From MED-G105 sp050331095 (GTDB lineage: Bacteria; Pseudomonadota; Alphaproteobacteria; Caulobacterales; Parvularculaceae), in contig JBHJHE010000010.1 of NCBI GenBank assembly GCA_050331095.1, forward strand, positions 1 to 64,000: 64,000 bases of DNA, in the 5' to 3' direction. The position numbers and the translations under genes were made by a program. The first letter of the stretch is position 1; each line of letters begins with the position of its first letter. The notes beneath the pieces were generated by a model. That model was not told the DNA's origin. It saw only the letters and a program-made list of their open reading frames with translations, and did no database searches. Of this stretch, positions 1 through 8,735 are shown one piece after another.

Positions 1-650
1 CCGGATCTGGCGTGTTGGTGCCCCGCCCGCGCTCGCCCTCCGTGTACCGCCTGGGTGCGCTCGCGCGTCGTGCAGACGAGTTGGCCCGCGCGGGTCAGTC
101 GAAATGGGTCGCCCGCGTCGATCAAGGCCCCCGCGTCGGCGTTGGCGAAGGCGAGCCGGCAACTCCGATCAAGGATCATCGCCGGCGTTCGGTTGGCGGC
201 GAGGGCGTCTCGAGCAAGCGCTAGTTCGCGCCCGCGGCGACGAGCGTCGATTTTCAAGCGGGCTGCGCGTAGCGCGTCGGCGAGTTCGTCCGTCGTGAAG
301 TCGCTTCGCAACGTCCAGTCGATCAGGCCGGCGTTGTGCGCGTCGCGAAGACGATCCTCGCCAACGTCGTCCGCAATCAACACGATCACCGACGCTGGCG
401 ATGCGGCTCGCACGGCCGCCGCTGCGCTGTCGAAGGGAGCGTTAGGCGACCCGAACACACCGCTGCTGTCGACAAAGACGACGTCGTAACGGTCGTCCGT
501 CAACGACGCCGGGCCGACGCCGCGGTCGATCGCGGCGAAATCGATCGCATCGCCATCGATGCGTCGAGCGGCGTCCGCCAAGGATTCGTCGAGCGTTCGC
601 CGACGACTGTCGAGGTCGCCCACGTACGCCGCTTGCACCGTGCGCCGCAT
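1..650 (-). CDS. Partial regulator with receiver-like and PAS-like regions (C-terminus outside window)
   Basis: The frame is open from an ATG at 650 to the window edge, giving about 216 residues. A GGGAG ribosome binding site lies about 8 bases upstream of that ATG. Residues 1-130 look like a degenerate receiver domain: strands such as YDVVFVDSS (55-63, with an Asp at position 61 where a phospho-acceptor would sit) and ASVIVLIADD, then a helix DELADALRAA. Residues 155-200 (PAMILDRSCRLAFANADA and following) resemble the short PAS-like segment found before a C-terminal LuxR-type DNA-binding domain in many alphaproteobacterial regulators. The DNA-binding part would be beyond base 1, so LuxR membership is inference. 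The gene is transcribed away from the toxin-antitoxin pair at 730. Confidence 0.6.
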   Translation of the reverse strand, partial: MRRTVQAAYVGDLDSRRRTLDESLADAARRIDGDAIDFAAIDRGVGPASLTDDRYDVVFVDSSGVFGSPNAPFDSAAAAVRAASPASVIVLIADDVGEDRLRDAHNAGLIDWTLRSDFTTDELADALRAARLKIDARRRGRELALARDALAANRTPAMILDRSCRLAFANADAGALIDAGDPFRLTRAGQLVCTTRERTQAVHGGRARAGHQHARS

Positions 651-684
651 GCGGCGGTCTCCCAACGGTAATGCGCAGCTTCGG

Positions 685-729
685 CGCCACTACCTATGGT
701 GGCGGTTAATTTTCATTTTATATCTATAG
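685..729 (+). promoter_or_regulatory. Inverted repeat and AT-rich promoter-like stretch before the toxin-antitoxin operon
   Basis: A perfect 6-bp inverted repeat, CGCCAC-N8-GTGGCG, occupies 685-704. It is followed directly by the most AT-rich stretch nearby (705-729, including TTAATTTTC and TATATCTATAG). Antitoxins of this class usually bind a palindrome over their own promoter, so this is a candidate autoregulatory operator. It may also serve the divergent regulator that starts at 650. Confidence 0.4.
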
Positions 730-1146
730 TTGCAGATAGCGTCCGCGCGCAGCGGCGATGTTTCGGCCGCCCCGGAAACCCTCGCCCCGATCACGGACGA
801 GGAGGGCGAGGCCATGGCCCGCGCCGCCGTCAATCTGTTCCGGCGCTGGGGCGTCACCGAAGCCGAGGCGTGCGTTCTTTTGGGCGGCGTCTCCAAGCGC
901 ACTTATGCGCGCTGGAAGGACGGCGAAATCGGCCGCCTCACCATCGACCAGAAAAGCCGGCTGTCGATCCTCATGGGTATTCACAAGGCCTTGGCGCTTC
1001 TCTTCACCGAAAAGGCGCGCGTCTATGAATGGGTGAAGAAGCCGAACAAGGCCTTCGGCGGGCGGAGCGGCCTCGAGATCATGCTCGGCGGCTATCTCAC
1101 CGACCTCTTCCGTGTGCGCCATTATCTCGATGCGGCGCGAGGGTGA
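730..1146 (+). CDS. Xre/MbcA/ParS-type antitoxin (DUF2384 family)
   Basis: This is the antitoxin of a RES-type toxin-antitoxin module. It should bind and block the toxin encoded next door and repress its own promoter. Residues 36-66 (RRWGVTEAEACVLLGGVSKR and following) form the Xre-like helix-turn-helix. Residues 100-138 carry the toxin-binding C-terminus, with the family pattern of a Gly-rich loop, then LxxVRxYLDAxRG. The longest start is TTG at 730, which has no clear ribosome binding site. An ATG at 814 with AGGAGG eight bases upstream would give 110 residues, close to MbcA size, and is a serious alternative. The stop overlaps the toxin start as GTGA. Confidence 0.82.
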   Translation: MQIASARSGDVSAAPETLAPITDEEGEAMARAAVNLFRRWGVTEAEACVLLGGVSKRTYARWKDGEIGRLTIDQKSRLSILMGIHKALALLFTEKARVYEWVKKPNKAFGGRSGLEIMLGGYLTDLFRVRHYLDAARG

Positions 1147-1847
1147 GGAGGGCGCCGCCGGTCTCGCGAATAGACTGGCCGGATGCGCGGCGGATCATTT
1201 CGTCGCGCTATCCGCCCGTCGATCTCTTCGAGGACATCGCCGATCCGCGCGACTGGGAATTGCTCGCCGCCGCCGAAGCGCGGACCAACCCCCGCATCAA
1301 CGAAAGCATCGGACGGCTCGATCTCGTGCCGCCGGAGCGACGCGTCTCCGGCGCCGGCGCAAACTACGTGATGGCGCCGTTCGTTCATATTAGCCCGGAG
1401 CGGGCGGGGCGGTTTCATGATGGGACCTTTGGCGCCTACTACGCCGCGAGAACGTTCGAGACGGCTGTCGCCGAGACCGCTTACCACAAGGGCTTGTTTT
1501 TCGAGGCGACCGGCGAAGCGCCGGGCTGGATTGCGCAGATGCGCGAGCTGGTCGGATCCATCGACAACGAGTTTCATGATCTGAGAGGCGCGGGCGGCTT
1601 TGAGGACTGTCTTGATCCGGACAGTTACGTCGCGTCGCAGGAACTGGCGCGAAGACTTAGAGCGTTTGGATCGAACGGAGTTACCTATCCAAGCGTGCGC
1701 GATGCTGGCGGGAAATGCGTCGGCGCCTGCTGGCCGGATGTCGTCGGATTGCCGGTCCAGGGACGGCATCTTGGCTATCATTTTGACGGGGAGAGGATCG
1801 ATCTTGTGCGAGACGAGGGGAGCGGGGACGTGTGGCGCCTGGTTTAG
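1143..1847 (+). CDS. RES-domain toxin
   Basis: This encodes a 234-residue RES-domain protein. Characterised members of the family kill or arrest cells by breaking down NAD+. The start is GTG at 1143, which overlaps the antitoxin stop in a GTGA arrangement and implies translational coupling. A longer frame from 1029 is only overlap with the antitoxin. Visible family features are an Arg around residue 90, Tyr100 and Glu111 in FGAYYAARTFETAVAETAYH, and the late motif YPSVRDAGGKCVGACWP, whose Ser184 is the conserved polar residue. All expected active-site positions are present, so the toxin looks functional. NAD+ cleavage is inferred from the family. Confidence 0.85.
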   Translation: MRRAPPVSRIDWPDARRIISSRYPPVDLFEDIADPRDWELLAAAEARTNPRINESIGRLDLVPPERRVSGAGANYVMAPFVHISPERAGRFHDGTFGAYYAARTFETAVAETAYHKGLFFEATGEAPGWIAQMRELVGSIDNEFHDLRGAGGFEDCLDPDSYVASQELARRLRAFGSNGVTYPSVRDAGGKCVGACWPDVVGLPVQGRHLGYHFDGERIDLVRDEGSGDVWRLV

Positions 1848-1848
1848 T

Positions 1849-1879
1849 CAGCTAAGCGCGCAGAACCTGACGTTAGCTG
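1849..1879. terminator. Possible weak hairpin after the toxin gene
   Basis: CAGCTAA at 1849-1855 pairs with TTAGCTG at 1873-1879 across a 17-base loop, immediately after the toxin stop codon. No T-run follows, so it is not a typical intrinsic terminator. Confidence 0.22.
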
Positions 1880-1938
1880 TTGGGTCTCGCTAAGCGCTTG
1901 AGCCGCTTTGTAGGATCCTAAATCTAAGTGAGTTTCGA

Positions 1939-2024
<86 letters not shown>

Positions 2025-2200
2025 CCCGCCTCGTACGCGAGGAGCGATGGAGCTACGCGCGCCGCCTCCGTCGGTCAAGCGGGTGCGGGGCGTCGGGTTG
2101 GCGGCGTCCGCGCCGGCGGCCGCATTGTTTCGCAGCGCGCCATACCTTAGCCGTCGCAGATATCGAATGCGCGACGACGAGATGGTTGGGAGATGGTTGA

Positions 2201-3178
2201 ATGACGGGTCAGTTAGCGACGGTGTTCGGCGGCTCGGGTTTCGTCGGCCGGTACGTGGTGCGCGAACTTGCAAAGCGCGGCTGGCGCGTGCGCGTCGCGG
2301 TGCGTCGCCCGCACCACGCGCAGTTCCTGCGTCCCATGGGCGCCGTCGGTCAGATCCAACTCGTGCAGGCCAATGTGCGGGACGCCGCTTCGGCCCGCAG
2401 CGCCGCCGACGGCGCGGACGCCGTCGTCAACTGCGTCGGGATCCTGTTTGAAACCGGCCGCCAGCGCTTCGCATCCGTACAGGCCGACGGCGCGGCGCGG
2501 CTCGCTGAAGCGGCCGCCGATGCGGGCGCGGCCTCTCTGATCCATGTGTCTGCCATCGGCGCGAACGCCGACAGCGACAGCGCCTACGCCCGCACGAAGG
2601 GGTTGGCCGAGGCGAACGTGCGCCGCGCGTTCCTGTCGGCGACGATCCTCCGGCCGTCAATCGTGTTCGGACCTGAGGACCAGTTCTTCAACCGCTTCGC
2701 GGACATGGCGCGGTTTTCGCCGGCCTTGCCGCTGATCGGGGGCGGGGAGACGCGGTTTCAGCCGGTTTACGTCGACGACGTCGCCGACGCCGTTTGCGCG
2801 GCGATTGAGCGCGCCGAGGCCAAAGGCCGGACGTTCGAACTCGGCGGACCGCGGGTCTACACGTTCAAGGAGCTGTTGCGCCTTATGCTGAAAGAAACCC
2901 GTCAGAAGCGGTTCTTCGCGCCCGTGCCGTTCGCCGTCGCGCCGCTCGTGGGGCTCGCCGGAGAAGTCGCGGGCGTTCTGCCCTTTCTGGACCCGCCGAT
3001 TACGCGCGATCAGATCAAGCTCCTGAAGAGCGACAACGTCGTCGGCGCATCGGGCGAGGCGGACGTCGGATCGATCCGGGACCTCGGCGTCGAGCCCACG
3101 GCGCTGGAGGCGATCGTGCCGTCGTATCTCGCGCGTTACCGCAAGTACGGCCAGTTCAACGAAGACGCCGCCGCCTGA
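2201..3178 (+). CDS. Complex I NDUFA9-type NAD(P)-binding protein
   Basis: This is a 325-residue atypical short-chain dehydrogenase of the NDUFA9 family. In mitochondria this family is an accessory subunit of respiratory complex I that holds NADPH structurally. The Rossmann motif GGSGFVGR lies at residues 10-17. A VGILFETGRQ segment, a YARTK motif near residue 134 and the ILRPSIVFGPEDQFFNRFA block are typical of alphaproteobacterial homologues. The ATG at 2201 follows GGGAG by eight bases. The nuo genes are not in this window, so a role in complex I rests on family assignment. Confidence 0.85.
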   Translation: MTGQLATVFGGSGFVGRYVVRELAKRGWRVRVAVRRPHHAQFLRPMGAVGQIQLVQANVRDAASARSAADGADAVVNCVGILFETGRQRFASVQADGAARLAEAAADAGAASLIHVSAIGANADSDSAYARTKGLAEANVRRAFLSATILRPSIVFGPEDQFFNRFADMARFSPALPLIGGGETRFQPVYVDDVADAVCAAIERAEAKGRTFELGGPRVYTFKELLRLMLKETRQKRFFAPVPFAVAPLVGLAGEVAGVLPFLDPPITRDQIKLLKSDNVVGASGEADVGSIRDLGVEPTALEAIVPSYLARYRKYGQFNEDAAA

Positions 3179-3214
3179 ACGAGAAACCTCCCCGTAAACA
3201 GAGTATATTGAACG

Positions 3215-4264
3215 TCAGTCCCCGTCATAGCCGCGAGGGTTGGCGCTTTGCCACCGCCAGTGGTCGGCGCACATGTCCGCGAGGGATTTCTCAGCTCGCC
3301 AGCCGAAAAGCGCATCCGCCAGCCGAGGGTTTGCGAAAACCGTGGCGACGTCGCCTGGCCGGCGCGGGGCTACCTCGTAAGGGATCGACTTGCCGGACGC
3401 GGTCTCGAAGGCGCGCACGGCCTCCAGAGCTGAGACGCCGTCGCCCACGCCGATATTGACGTCTACGGCGCGCGCCTCGTCCGGATTTGCGCTCATCAGG
3501 TAGGAGAGGGCGTCGACGTTGCCGCGGGCGAGGTCGCACACATGGACGTAGTCGCGCACGCCGGTTCCATCCGTCGTCGGATAATCATCGCCGAAGATCG
3601 TCAGTTTTTCGCGCAAACCCACCGCGACCTGGGCGATGAACGGGAAGAGGTTGTTCGGCGTCCCGCGCGGGTCTTCGCCTATGCGCCCTGAAGGATGCGC
3701 GCCAACAGGATTGAAGTAGCGAAGATTGCAGATCCGCCAGGCCGGATCGGCGCGCGCCAGATCCTTCAGCATCTCCTCGATCATCAGTTTGGTGCGGCCG
3801 TAGGGGTTCGCGGGCGCCGTGCGCGCGTCCTCGGCGACAGGGCTTTGATCGGCGTCTCCATAGACCGTGGCCGACGAAGAAAAGACGATCGACCGGCCGC
3901 TCGTCTTCGACAAAGCGCGTACGAGCGACAACGCCGAGCCGAGATTGACCCGATAATAGCGAACAGGGGCGGCGACGGACTCGCCGACGGCCTTCAGCCC
4001 CGCAAGGTGGATCGCTCCGTCGGGGGCGAAATCGGCGACGGCCGCGTCGACCCGCGCGTCGTCCGCGGGATCGGCGAGGTCCGCGCGCAGGAGCGAAACG
4101 TCGCCGCCGGCGATCTCGCGGGCGCGGTCGACCGCCCTTGGCGAGGCGTTCGACAGATCGTCAATTACAAGGCAGCTCGCGCCGGCCCCCAGGAGCGCGA
4201 CGACCACATGGGCGCCGATGTAGCCGGCGCCGCCGGTGACGATGATGCGGCGGCCGTTGGTCAA
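3215..4264 (-). CDS. galE: UDP-glucose 4-epimerase
   Basis: The product interconverts UDP-glucose and UDP-galactose using tightly bound NAD, supplying sugars for surface polysaccharide. Its 349 residues match the family. The NAD-binding GGAGYIGA motif is at residues 11-18, the catalytic Ser lies in SSSATVYG and the Tyr-Lys pair in NPYGRTK. NLRYFNPVGAHPSGRIGEDP is a GalE signature. The start appears to be TTG at 4264, because no ATG or GTG is available just upstream in frame. It lies 41 bases downstream of the membrane-protein gene on the same strand. Confidence 0.93.
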   Translation of the reverse strand: MTNGRRIIVTGGAGYIGAHVVVALLGAGASCLVIDDLSNASPRAVDRAREIAGGDVSLLRADLADPADDARVDAAVADFAPDGAIHLAGLKAVGESVAAPVRYYRVNLGSALSLVRALSKTSGRSIVFSSSATVYGDADQSPVAEDARTAPANPYGRTKLMIEEMLKDLARADPAWRICNLRYFNPVGAHPSGRIGEDPRGTPNNLFPFIAQVAVGLREKLTIFGDDYPTTDGTGVRDYVHVCDLARGNVDALSYLMSANPDEARAVDVNIGVGDGVSALEAVRAFETASGKSIPYEVAPRRPGDVATVFANPRLADALFGWRAEKSLADMCADHWRWQSANPRGYDGD

Positions 4265-4305
4265 GGGTTGGCGCTTTTCTCTCTCAACGACCGCGTCGCG
4301 GCCGG

Positions 4306-5295
4306 TTATCGCAGGCGCTCCAGGGCGATCGGCCGGTCGTAGAACGACGCGTCGTTCGGGTGTTCGCCGCCCCTCGGCGGGTCCGCCGGGCCGTCGACGG
4401 CGTGAAGCCCCGGTTCCCGCCGACCGCGGTTGGCGCTTCGACGATCGGGGTCTGCGCGTCGACGCCGGGCGCCGTCGTTGCGGCTGCGTCGCGCGTCCCG
4501 GCGGGTCGTCGGCGGTTCGGCCTCCAGGGCGGGTTCGTCCCGCTCGGCGCGCGCCGGTTCGAAAGCTTGGAAGGGCGCCGCCGGATCGTCCTCGGCGACG
4601 TGGGGGGGCGCTTCGGCTGGGCCGCGTCCGCGCGCGTCTCGCGATCGGCGTGGCGTCAGCGGATCGTCTGAGTGCGCCTCTTCGAAAACACGCTCGTCAG
4701 CGCCGGGGTGGATCGTCACTTCGGCGCGGTCGCGCGGGTCGGCGCCGCGGCGGCGCTTTTTTTCAGGCCGCATGGTCGCCAGGGACGCGACGGGGTCGTC
4801 GAGCCCCAGCGCCGCCCTGCGTCGCCGCCAGGCGCGCAGTCCTGCGGCCCGGCCGAGGTTAAAGCCGGCGAGATAGGCGGCGACCCAAGGCGCGAAACGC
4901 GAGGCGACGTCGAAGAGGTTGTCGTCGATCTGGCGGATGGCGTCGTCGATGTTCCACGCGAGGAAGCGGTCGGTGACGATCGCGACCGTGAACAAGACGA
5001 TAAGGAGGTGCGAGTAGACGAAGTTCAGCGCGCGGGCGACGCCCTTGCCGAGGAACCCGAGCGGCCGGCGGCCGTCGCGTTCATGGTAGCGCCACTGGCC
5101 GATCATGAAGCCGAGCGCCGGCATGGTGAAGAGATAGGCGACCGTTATCACCGGCAGCGACACGCCGGCGATCGTCATCGTCGAATAGAAATTGTCGTCG
5201 CGGACGAGGAACGCCCAAAGAGCGGTGATTCCGGCGAAGGCGAGAAAACTCGCCACATAACCGCCGATGCGGTCGTCTGGATCCTTGACGGCCAT
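4306..5295 (-). CDS. Four-helix membrane protein with charged disordered tail
   Basis: I do not recognise this family. The 329-residue protein begins with four hydrophobic segments (about residues 12-31, 40-66, 88-109 and 128-152). Residues 155-329 are extremely rich in Arg, Asp, Glu, Pro and Ala and look disordered. The tail would most likely face the cytoplasm if the basic cluster after helix four follows the positive-inside rule. It lies upstream of galE on the same strand. The ATG at 5295 is the natural start. Function is unknown. Confidence 0.7.
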   Translation of the reverse strand: MAVKDPDDRIGGYVASFLAFAGITALWAFLVRDDNFYSTMTIAGVSLPVITVAYLFTMPALGFMIGQWRYHERDGRRPLGFLGKGVARALNFVYSHLLIVLFTVAIVTDRFLAWNIDDAIRQIDDNLFDVASRFAPWVAAYLAGFNLGRAAGLRAWRRRRAALGLDDPVASLATMRPEKKRRRGADPRDRAEVTIHPGADERVFEEAHSDDPLTPRRSRDARGRGPAEAPPHVAEDDPAAPFQAFEPARAERDEPALEAEPPTTRRDARRSRNDGARRRRADPDRRSANRGRREPGLHAVDGPADPPRGGEHPNDASFYDRPIALERLR

Positions 5296-5406
5296 GGGCC
5301 CGTCCCCTCGTCGCGTCGCTCGCGCTCCTTACTGGTTCGGCAGAACCGATATAAGTCCAATAGCACAAAACGCGGCCGTAACGCCGCGGGCATGGGAGGT
5401 CCAGCC
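5296..5406. promoter_or_regulatory. Divergent intergenic region with a small inverted repeat
   Basis: This 111-base region separates the minus-strand membrane protein from the plus-strand DUF2520 gene and must hold both promoters. GGTTC-GGCA-GAACC at 5334-5347 is a perfect short inverted repeat, next to an AT-rich GATATAAG at 5348-5355. No regulator can be assigned. Confidence 0.3.
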
Positions 5407-6138
5407 GTGTCCCACCGGATTGTTTTTATCGGGCGTGGCCGCGTCGCAACAAGCCTCGCCGGGTACGCGCGCGCCCTGGGCCACCATGCGGAGACGTTCG
5501 ACCGGATGGCGCTCGCCGACGCGCCGCGGCGCGTCGAGCGGGCGGTGTCGGGGGCGGACGTCCTCGCCATCGCGACGCCGGACGATGCGGTGGCGGGCGC
5601 GCTGGACCGTTGGCGGACGCATTTTAGGGGAAGCGCCGCGGTGCATTTCTCCGGCGCGTTGACGGTCGCCGGCGCATGGAGCTGTCACCCGTTGATGTCG
5701 TTCCCGAAGACGGCCGCTGGTTTCGAGGAGATTTCGCGCGCCTCGTTCGCCCTTGAAGAGGAAGCGCCCCCACTGACGACGGTTTTTCCGGGCGCGACGA
5801 ACCGGACGTTTGTGGTTCGCGCCAGGGACCGCGCCTTTTACCATGCGCTCGCCGTGACGTCCGGCGGACTGGCGGCCCACGCCTGGAACCGCGCGGCGGC
5901 GGCGTTCGCGTCGCGGTTTCCCGACGCGCCGGCGGACGCGCTCGCCGCCTATCTGGAGACGATCCTCGCGCGCTTCCGCGAAGAGCCGACGGGCTCGGAA
6001 ACCGGCCCTGTCGCGCGCCGGGATCGGGAGAGCGTCAAGGCGAACCTTGAGGCTCTGGCGGACGATCCGCGGATCGAAGGGCTCTACCGCGCCTATCTCG
6101 CCGCCGCCTGGCCCGACGCCGACATCGACGCGGCTTGA
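5407..6138 (+). CDS. Rossmann-like and DUF2520 domain protein
   Basis: The product is a 243-residue oxidoreductase-like protein. The N-terminal Rossmann domain starts with HRIVFIGRGRVATSLAGYA, followed by the C-terminal DUF2520 helical domain (from about CHPLMSFP onward). Family members resemble NADP-dependent ketopantoate reductase-type enzymes, but no substrate is established. The start was set at GTG 5407 because GGGAGG sits seven bases upstream. An ATG at 5392 in the same frame has no ribosome binding site. It precedes rplY by 109 bases on the same strand. Confidence 0.78.
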   Translation: MSHRIVFIGRGRVATSLAGYARALGHHAETFDRMALADAPRRVERAVSGADVLAIATPDDAVAGALDRWRTHFRGSAAVHFSGALTVAGAWSCHPLMSFPKTAAGFEEISRASFALEEEAPPLTTVFPGATNRTFVVRARDRAFYHALAVTSGGLAAHAWNRAAAAFASRFPDAPADALAAYLETILARFREEPTGSETGPVARRDRESVKANLEALADDPRIEGLYRAYLAAAWPDADIDAA

Positions 6139-6247
6139 ATTGCGCCGTGAAACGCCCGCCGGCGCTTGCGCGCGGGCTTCCTTTGAACTACGCCCACGCG
6201 CTCACCGCCGCCGATGGCCGGCGCTCCAAGACATTCAAGAGGCTAGC

Positions 6248-6886
6248 ATGGCCGAGACGGACGTTTTTTACTGCGAAACGCGTGACGCCACGGGCACTGG
6301 CTCGGCGCGCGCAAGTCGGCGCGACGGCTGGGTGCCGGGCGTGCTCTACGGCGGCGGCAAGGATCCCGCTCCGATCCGCCTGCGTTTCCATGAGGTGAAC
6401 AAGTCTTTCATGGCTGGCCGCATGAAAGCGCACCTCGCGAAGATCGACGTTCCGAACGAGGACGGGCTCCAGCCCGTCATCGCGCGCGAAGTGCAAGTCG
6501 ATCCGGTGATGGGCTTTCCCGTGCACGTCGATCTGATGCGCGTCGACGAGCGCACCCGGATCAACGTCGAAGTGCCGATGCGCTTCCTCAATGAAGAAGA
6601 ATCGCCGGGACTGAAGCGCGGCGGCGTCCTCAACGTCGTGCGCCACACCGTTGAGATTTACGCTCCGGCGACGCGCATCCCCGAAGCGCTTGAGGCTGAT
6701 ATCGCGGCGCTCGACATCGGCGACGTCTTGCACATTTCTGCGGTGAAGATGCCGGCCGGCGTCGAGTCGACCGTGACGGATCGCGATTTCACCGTCGCGA
6801 CGATCGCCGCGCCTTCCGCCGTGCGCTCGGCCGAGAACGAGGCCGAAGAGGACGAGGCCGAAGAAGAGGCTGGCGAAGAGGCCTGA
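6248..6886 (+). CDS. rplY: Ribosomal protein L25 (CTC family)
   Basis: This encodes the 5S rRNA-binding large-subunit protein L25 in its long general-stress (CTC) form, 212 residues. The L25 domain covers roughly residues 8-95, including RDGWVPGVLYGGGKDPAPI and PVIAREVQVDPVMGFPVHVD. The TL5 C-terminal beta domain follows (EVPMRFLNEEESPGLKRGG). A Glu-rich tail of about 20 residues ends the protein, as in other alphaproteobacteria. It leads the conserved rplY-pth-ychF cluster, 35 bases before pth. Confidence 0.94.
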   Translation: MAETDVFYCETRDATGTGSARASRRDGWVPGVLYGGGKDPAPIRLRFHEVNKSFMAGRMKAHLAKIDVPNEDGLQPVIAREVQVDPVMGFPVHVDLMRVDERTRINVEVPMRFLNEEESPGLKRGGVLNVVRHTVEIYAPATRIPEALEADIAALDIGDVLHISAVKMPAGVESTVTDRDFTVATIAAPSAVRSAENEAEEDEAEEEAGEEA

Positions 6887-6921
6887 TCGGCGCGCGGCCG
6901 GCGGCCGACGGAGGCGTCGCA

Positions 6922-7617
6922 ATGCTGTTGCTTGTGGGCCTCGGCAATCCCGGCGAGAAGTATCGCCGTCACCGGCACAATGTCGGCTTCATGGCCGTCG
7001 ACGCCATCGCGGACGCGAGCGGCTTCGGACCGCCGCGCGCCAAGTTCCGCGGTGAACTGCGCGAAGGCGCGCCGGCGCGTCGCGGCAAGGCGCTGATCCT
7101 GAAACCGACGACCTATATGAACGAAAGCGGTCGGTCGGTCGGCGAGGCGGCGCGGTTTTACAAAATCCCGCCGTCGGACGTGCTCGTCTTCCATGACGAG
7201 CTCGATCTGGCGCCGGGCATAGTTCGCCTGAAAGTCGGCGGCGGGCATGCCGGCCACAACGGCCTGCGGTCGATCGCGGCGCACATGGGCTCCGAATTCC
7301 GTCGCGTACGGATCGGCATTGGCCACCCGGGCGAAAAGGCGCGCGTCACCGGACATGTGCTCGGCGATTTCTCGAAGGCGGACGCGGACTGGCTGGAGCC
7401 GCTGCTTGACGCGCTCGCAGCGTGCGTCGACCGGCTCGCGGACGGCGACGACGCCTATCAGACCGCGGTCGCCCACCGTCTCGCGCCGCCGCGCCGCCCC
7501 GACGCCAAGGCCCGCGACGCGGCCCGGCCGACGGCCGCGAAACGGGCGACGCCTCCGACGTCGGACGAGAAGCCTCTCGCCGCGGCGCTCAGAAAACTGA
7601 TCGGCAAAGACGACTAG
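6922..7617 (+). CDS. pth: Peptidyl-tRNA hydrolase
   Basis: The enzyme recycles peptidyl-tRNA released from stalled ribosomes. The catalytic His is residue 19 in RHRHNVGFM. NPGEKY, TTYMNESGRSVG and VFHDELDL are family motifs. At 231 residues it is longer than the E. coli enzyme because of a basic, Pro/Ala-rich C-terminal extension (from about residue 185) that is common in alphaproteobacteria. It sits between rplY and ychF. Confidence 0.96.
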   Translation: MLLLVGLGNPGEKYRRHRHNVGFMAVDAIADASGFGPPRAKFRGELREGAPARRGKALILKPTTYMNESGRSVGEAARFYKIPPSDVLVFHDELDLAPGIVRLKVGGGHAGHNGLRSIAAHMGSEFRRVRIGIGHPGEKARVTGHVLGDFSKADADWLEPLLDALAACVDRLADGDDAYQTAVAHRLAPPRRPDAKARDAARPTAAKRATPPTSDEKPLAAALRKLIGKDD

Positions 7618-7637
7618 CCGGCAACGCGGAAGAGACC

Positions 7638-8735
7638 ATGGGATTCAAGTGCGGGATCGTCGGCCTGCCGAACGTCGGCAAATCGACTTTGTTCAATGCG
7701 CTGACGAAAACGGCGGCGGCGCAGGCCGCCAACTATCCGTTCTGCACGATTGAGCCGAACGTTGGCGACGTCGCCGTGCCGGAGCCGCGTCTCGTCGCGC
7801 TCGCCGACATCGCGAAATCGGCTGAGATCGTTCCCGCCCGGATGCAGTTCGTCGATATCGCCGGCCTCGTGATGGGCGCCGCCGAGGGCGAGGGGCTCGG
7901 AAACCAGTTCCTCGCGAACATTCGCGAGGTCGACGCCGTCGTTTATGTCCTCAGGTGCTTCGAAGACGACGACGTCACCCATGTGGACGGGCGCGTCGAT
8001 CCGATTGCGGATTTCGAGACGGTTGAGACCGAGCTCATGCTGGCCGATCTTGAGAGCCTCGAAAAACGACGCGTCGGCCTCGAGAAGAAAGCCAAGGGCC
8101 AGGACAAGGACGCGAAGGCGCAGCTCGTTCTCGTCGACGCGGCGCTCGAAAAGCTGCGCGCCGGGACGCCGGCGCGAGAAGCGGACGTCGACCCGGACGC
8201 TCAGAAAGACTGGCGCGCGTTGCAGCTACTTACGCAGAAACCCGTTCTCTTCGTTTGCAATGTCGACGAGGCGTCCGCCGCCAGCGGCAACGCTTACTCT
8301 CACGCGGTCGCGGCGCGCGCGACGGCCGAAGGGGCTGGCGTTGTCGTCGTCTCCGCGAAAATCGAAGCGGAACTCGCCCAGCTCGATGACGCCGAGCAGG
8401 CCGAGTACCTCGCCGAACTCGAACTGTCGGAGCCGAGCCTCAACCGGCTCATTCGCGCCGGCTACGAACTTCTAGGCCTCCAGACCTATTTCACCGCTGG
8501 CCCGAAGGAGGCGCGGGCTTGGACGGTCCGCGTCGGGGCAACTGCGCCCCAGGCGGCCGGCGTTATCCACACCGACTTTGAGCGCGGGTTCATACGCGCC
8601 GAAACGATCGCCTATGACGACTATGTGGCGCGTCAGGGCGAGGTCGGCGCCCGCGAAGCGGGAAAAATGCGCCTTGAAGGCAAGGACTATGTGGTGCGCG
8701 ACGGCGACGTGATGCAGTTTCGGTTCAACGCGTAA
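7638..8735 (+). CDS. ychF: Redox-regulated ATPase/GTPase YchF
   Basis: This encodes a 365-residue OBG-family nucleotide hydrolase that associates with ribosomes. The P-loop GLPNVGKST starts near residue 8, FCTIEPNVG is the switch I region and VDIAGLVMGAAEGEGLGNQF holds the G3 element. The C-terminal TGS domain ends MQFRFNA. The ATG at 7638 begins the canonical MGFKCGIVG. The gene ends in TAA at the normal family terminus, which shows that TAA is a working stop codon here (relevant to rpsB). Confidence 0.96.
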   Translation: MGFKCGIVGLPNVGKSTLFNALTKTAAAQAANYPFCTIEPNVGDVAVPEPRLVALADIAKSAEIVPARMQFVDIAGLVMGAAEGEGLGNQFLANIREVDAVVYVLRCFEDDDVTHVDGRVDPIADFETVETELMLADLESLEKRRVGLEKKAKGQDKDAKAQLVLVDAALEKLRAGTPAREADVDPDAQKDWRALQLLTQKPVLFVCNVDEASAASGNAYSHAVAARATAEGAGVVVVSAKIEAELAQLDDAEQAEYLAELELSEPSLNRLIRAGYELLGLQTYFTAGPKEARAWTVRVGATAPQAAGVIHTDFERGFIRAETIAYDDYVARQGEVGAREAGKMRLEGKDYVVRDGDVMQFRFNA

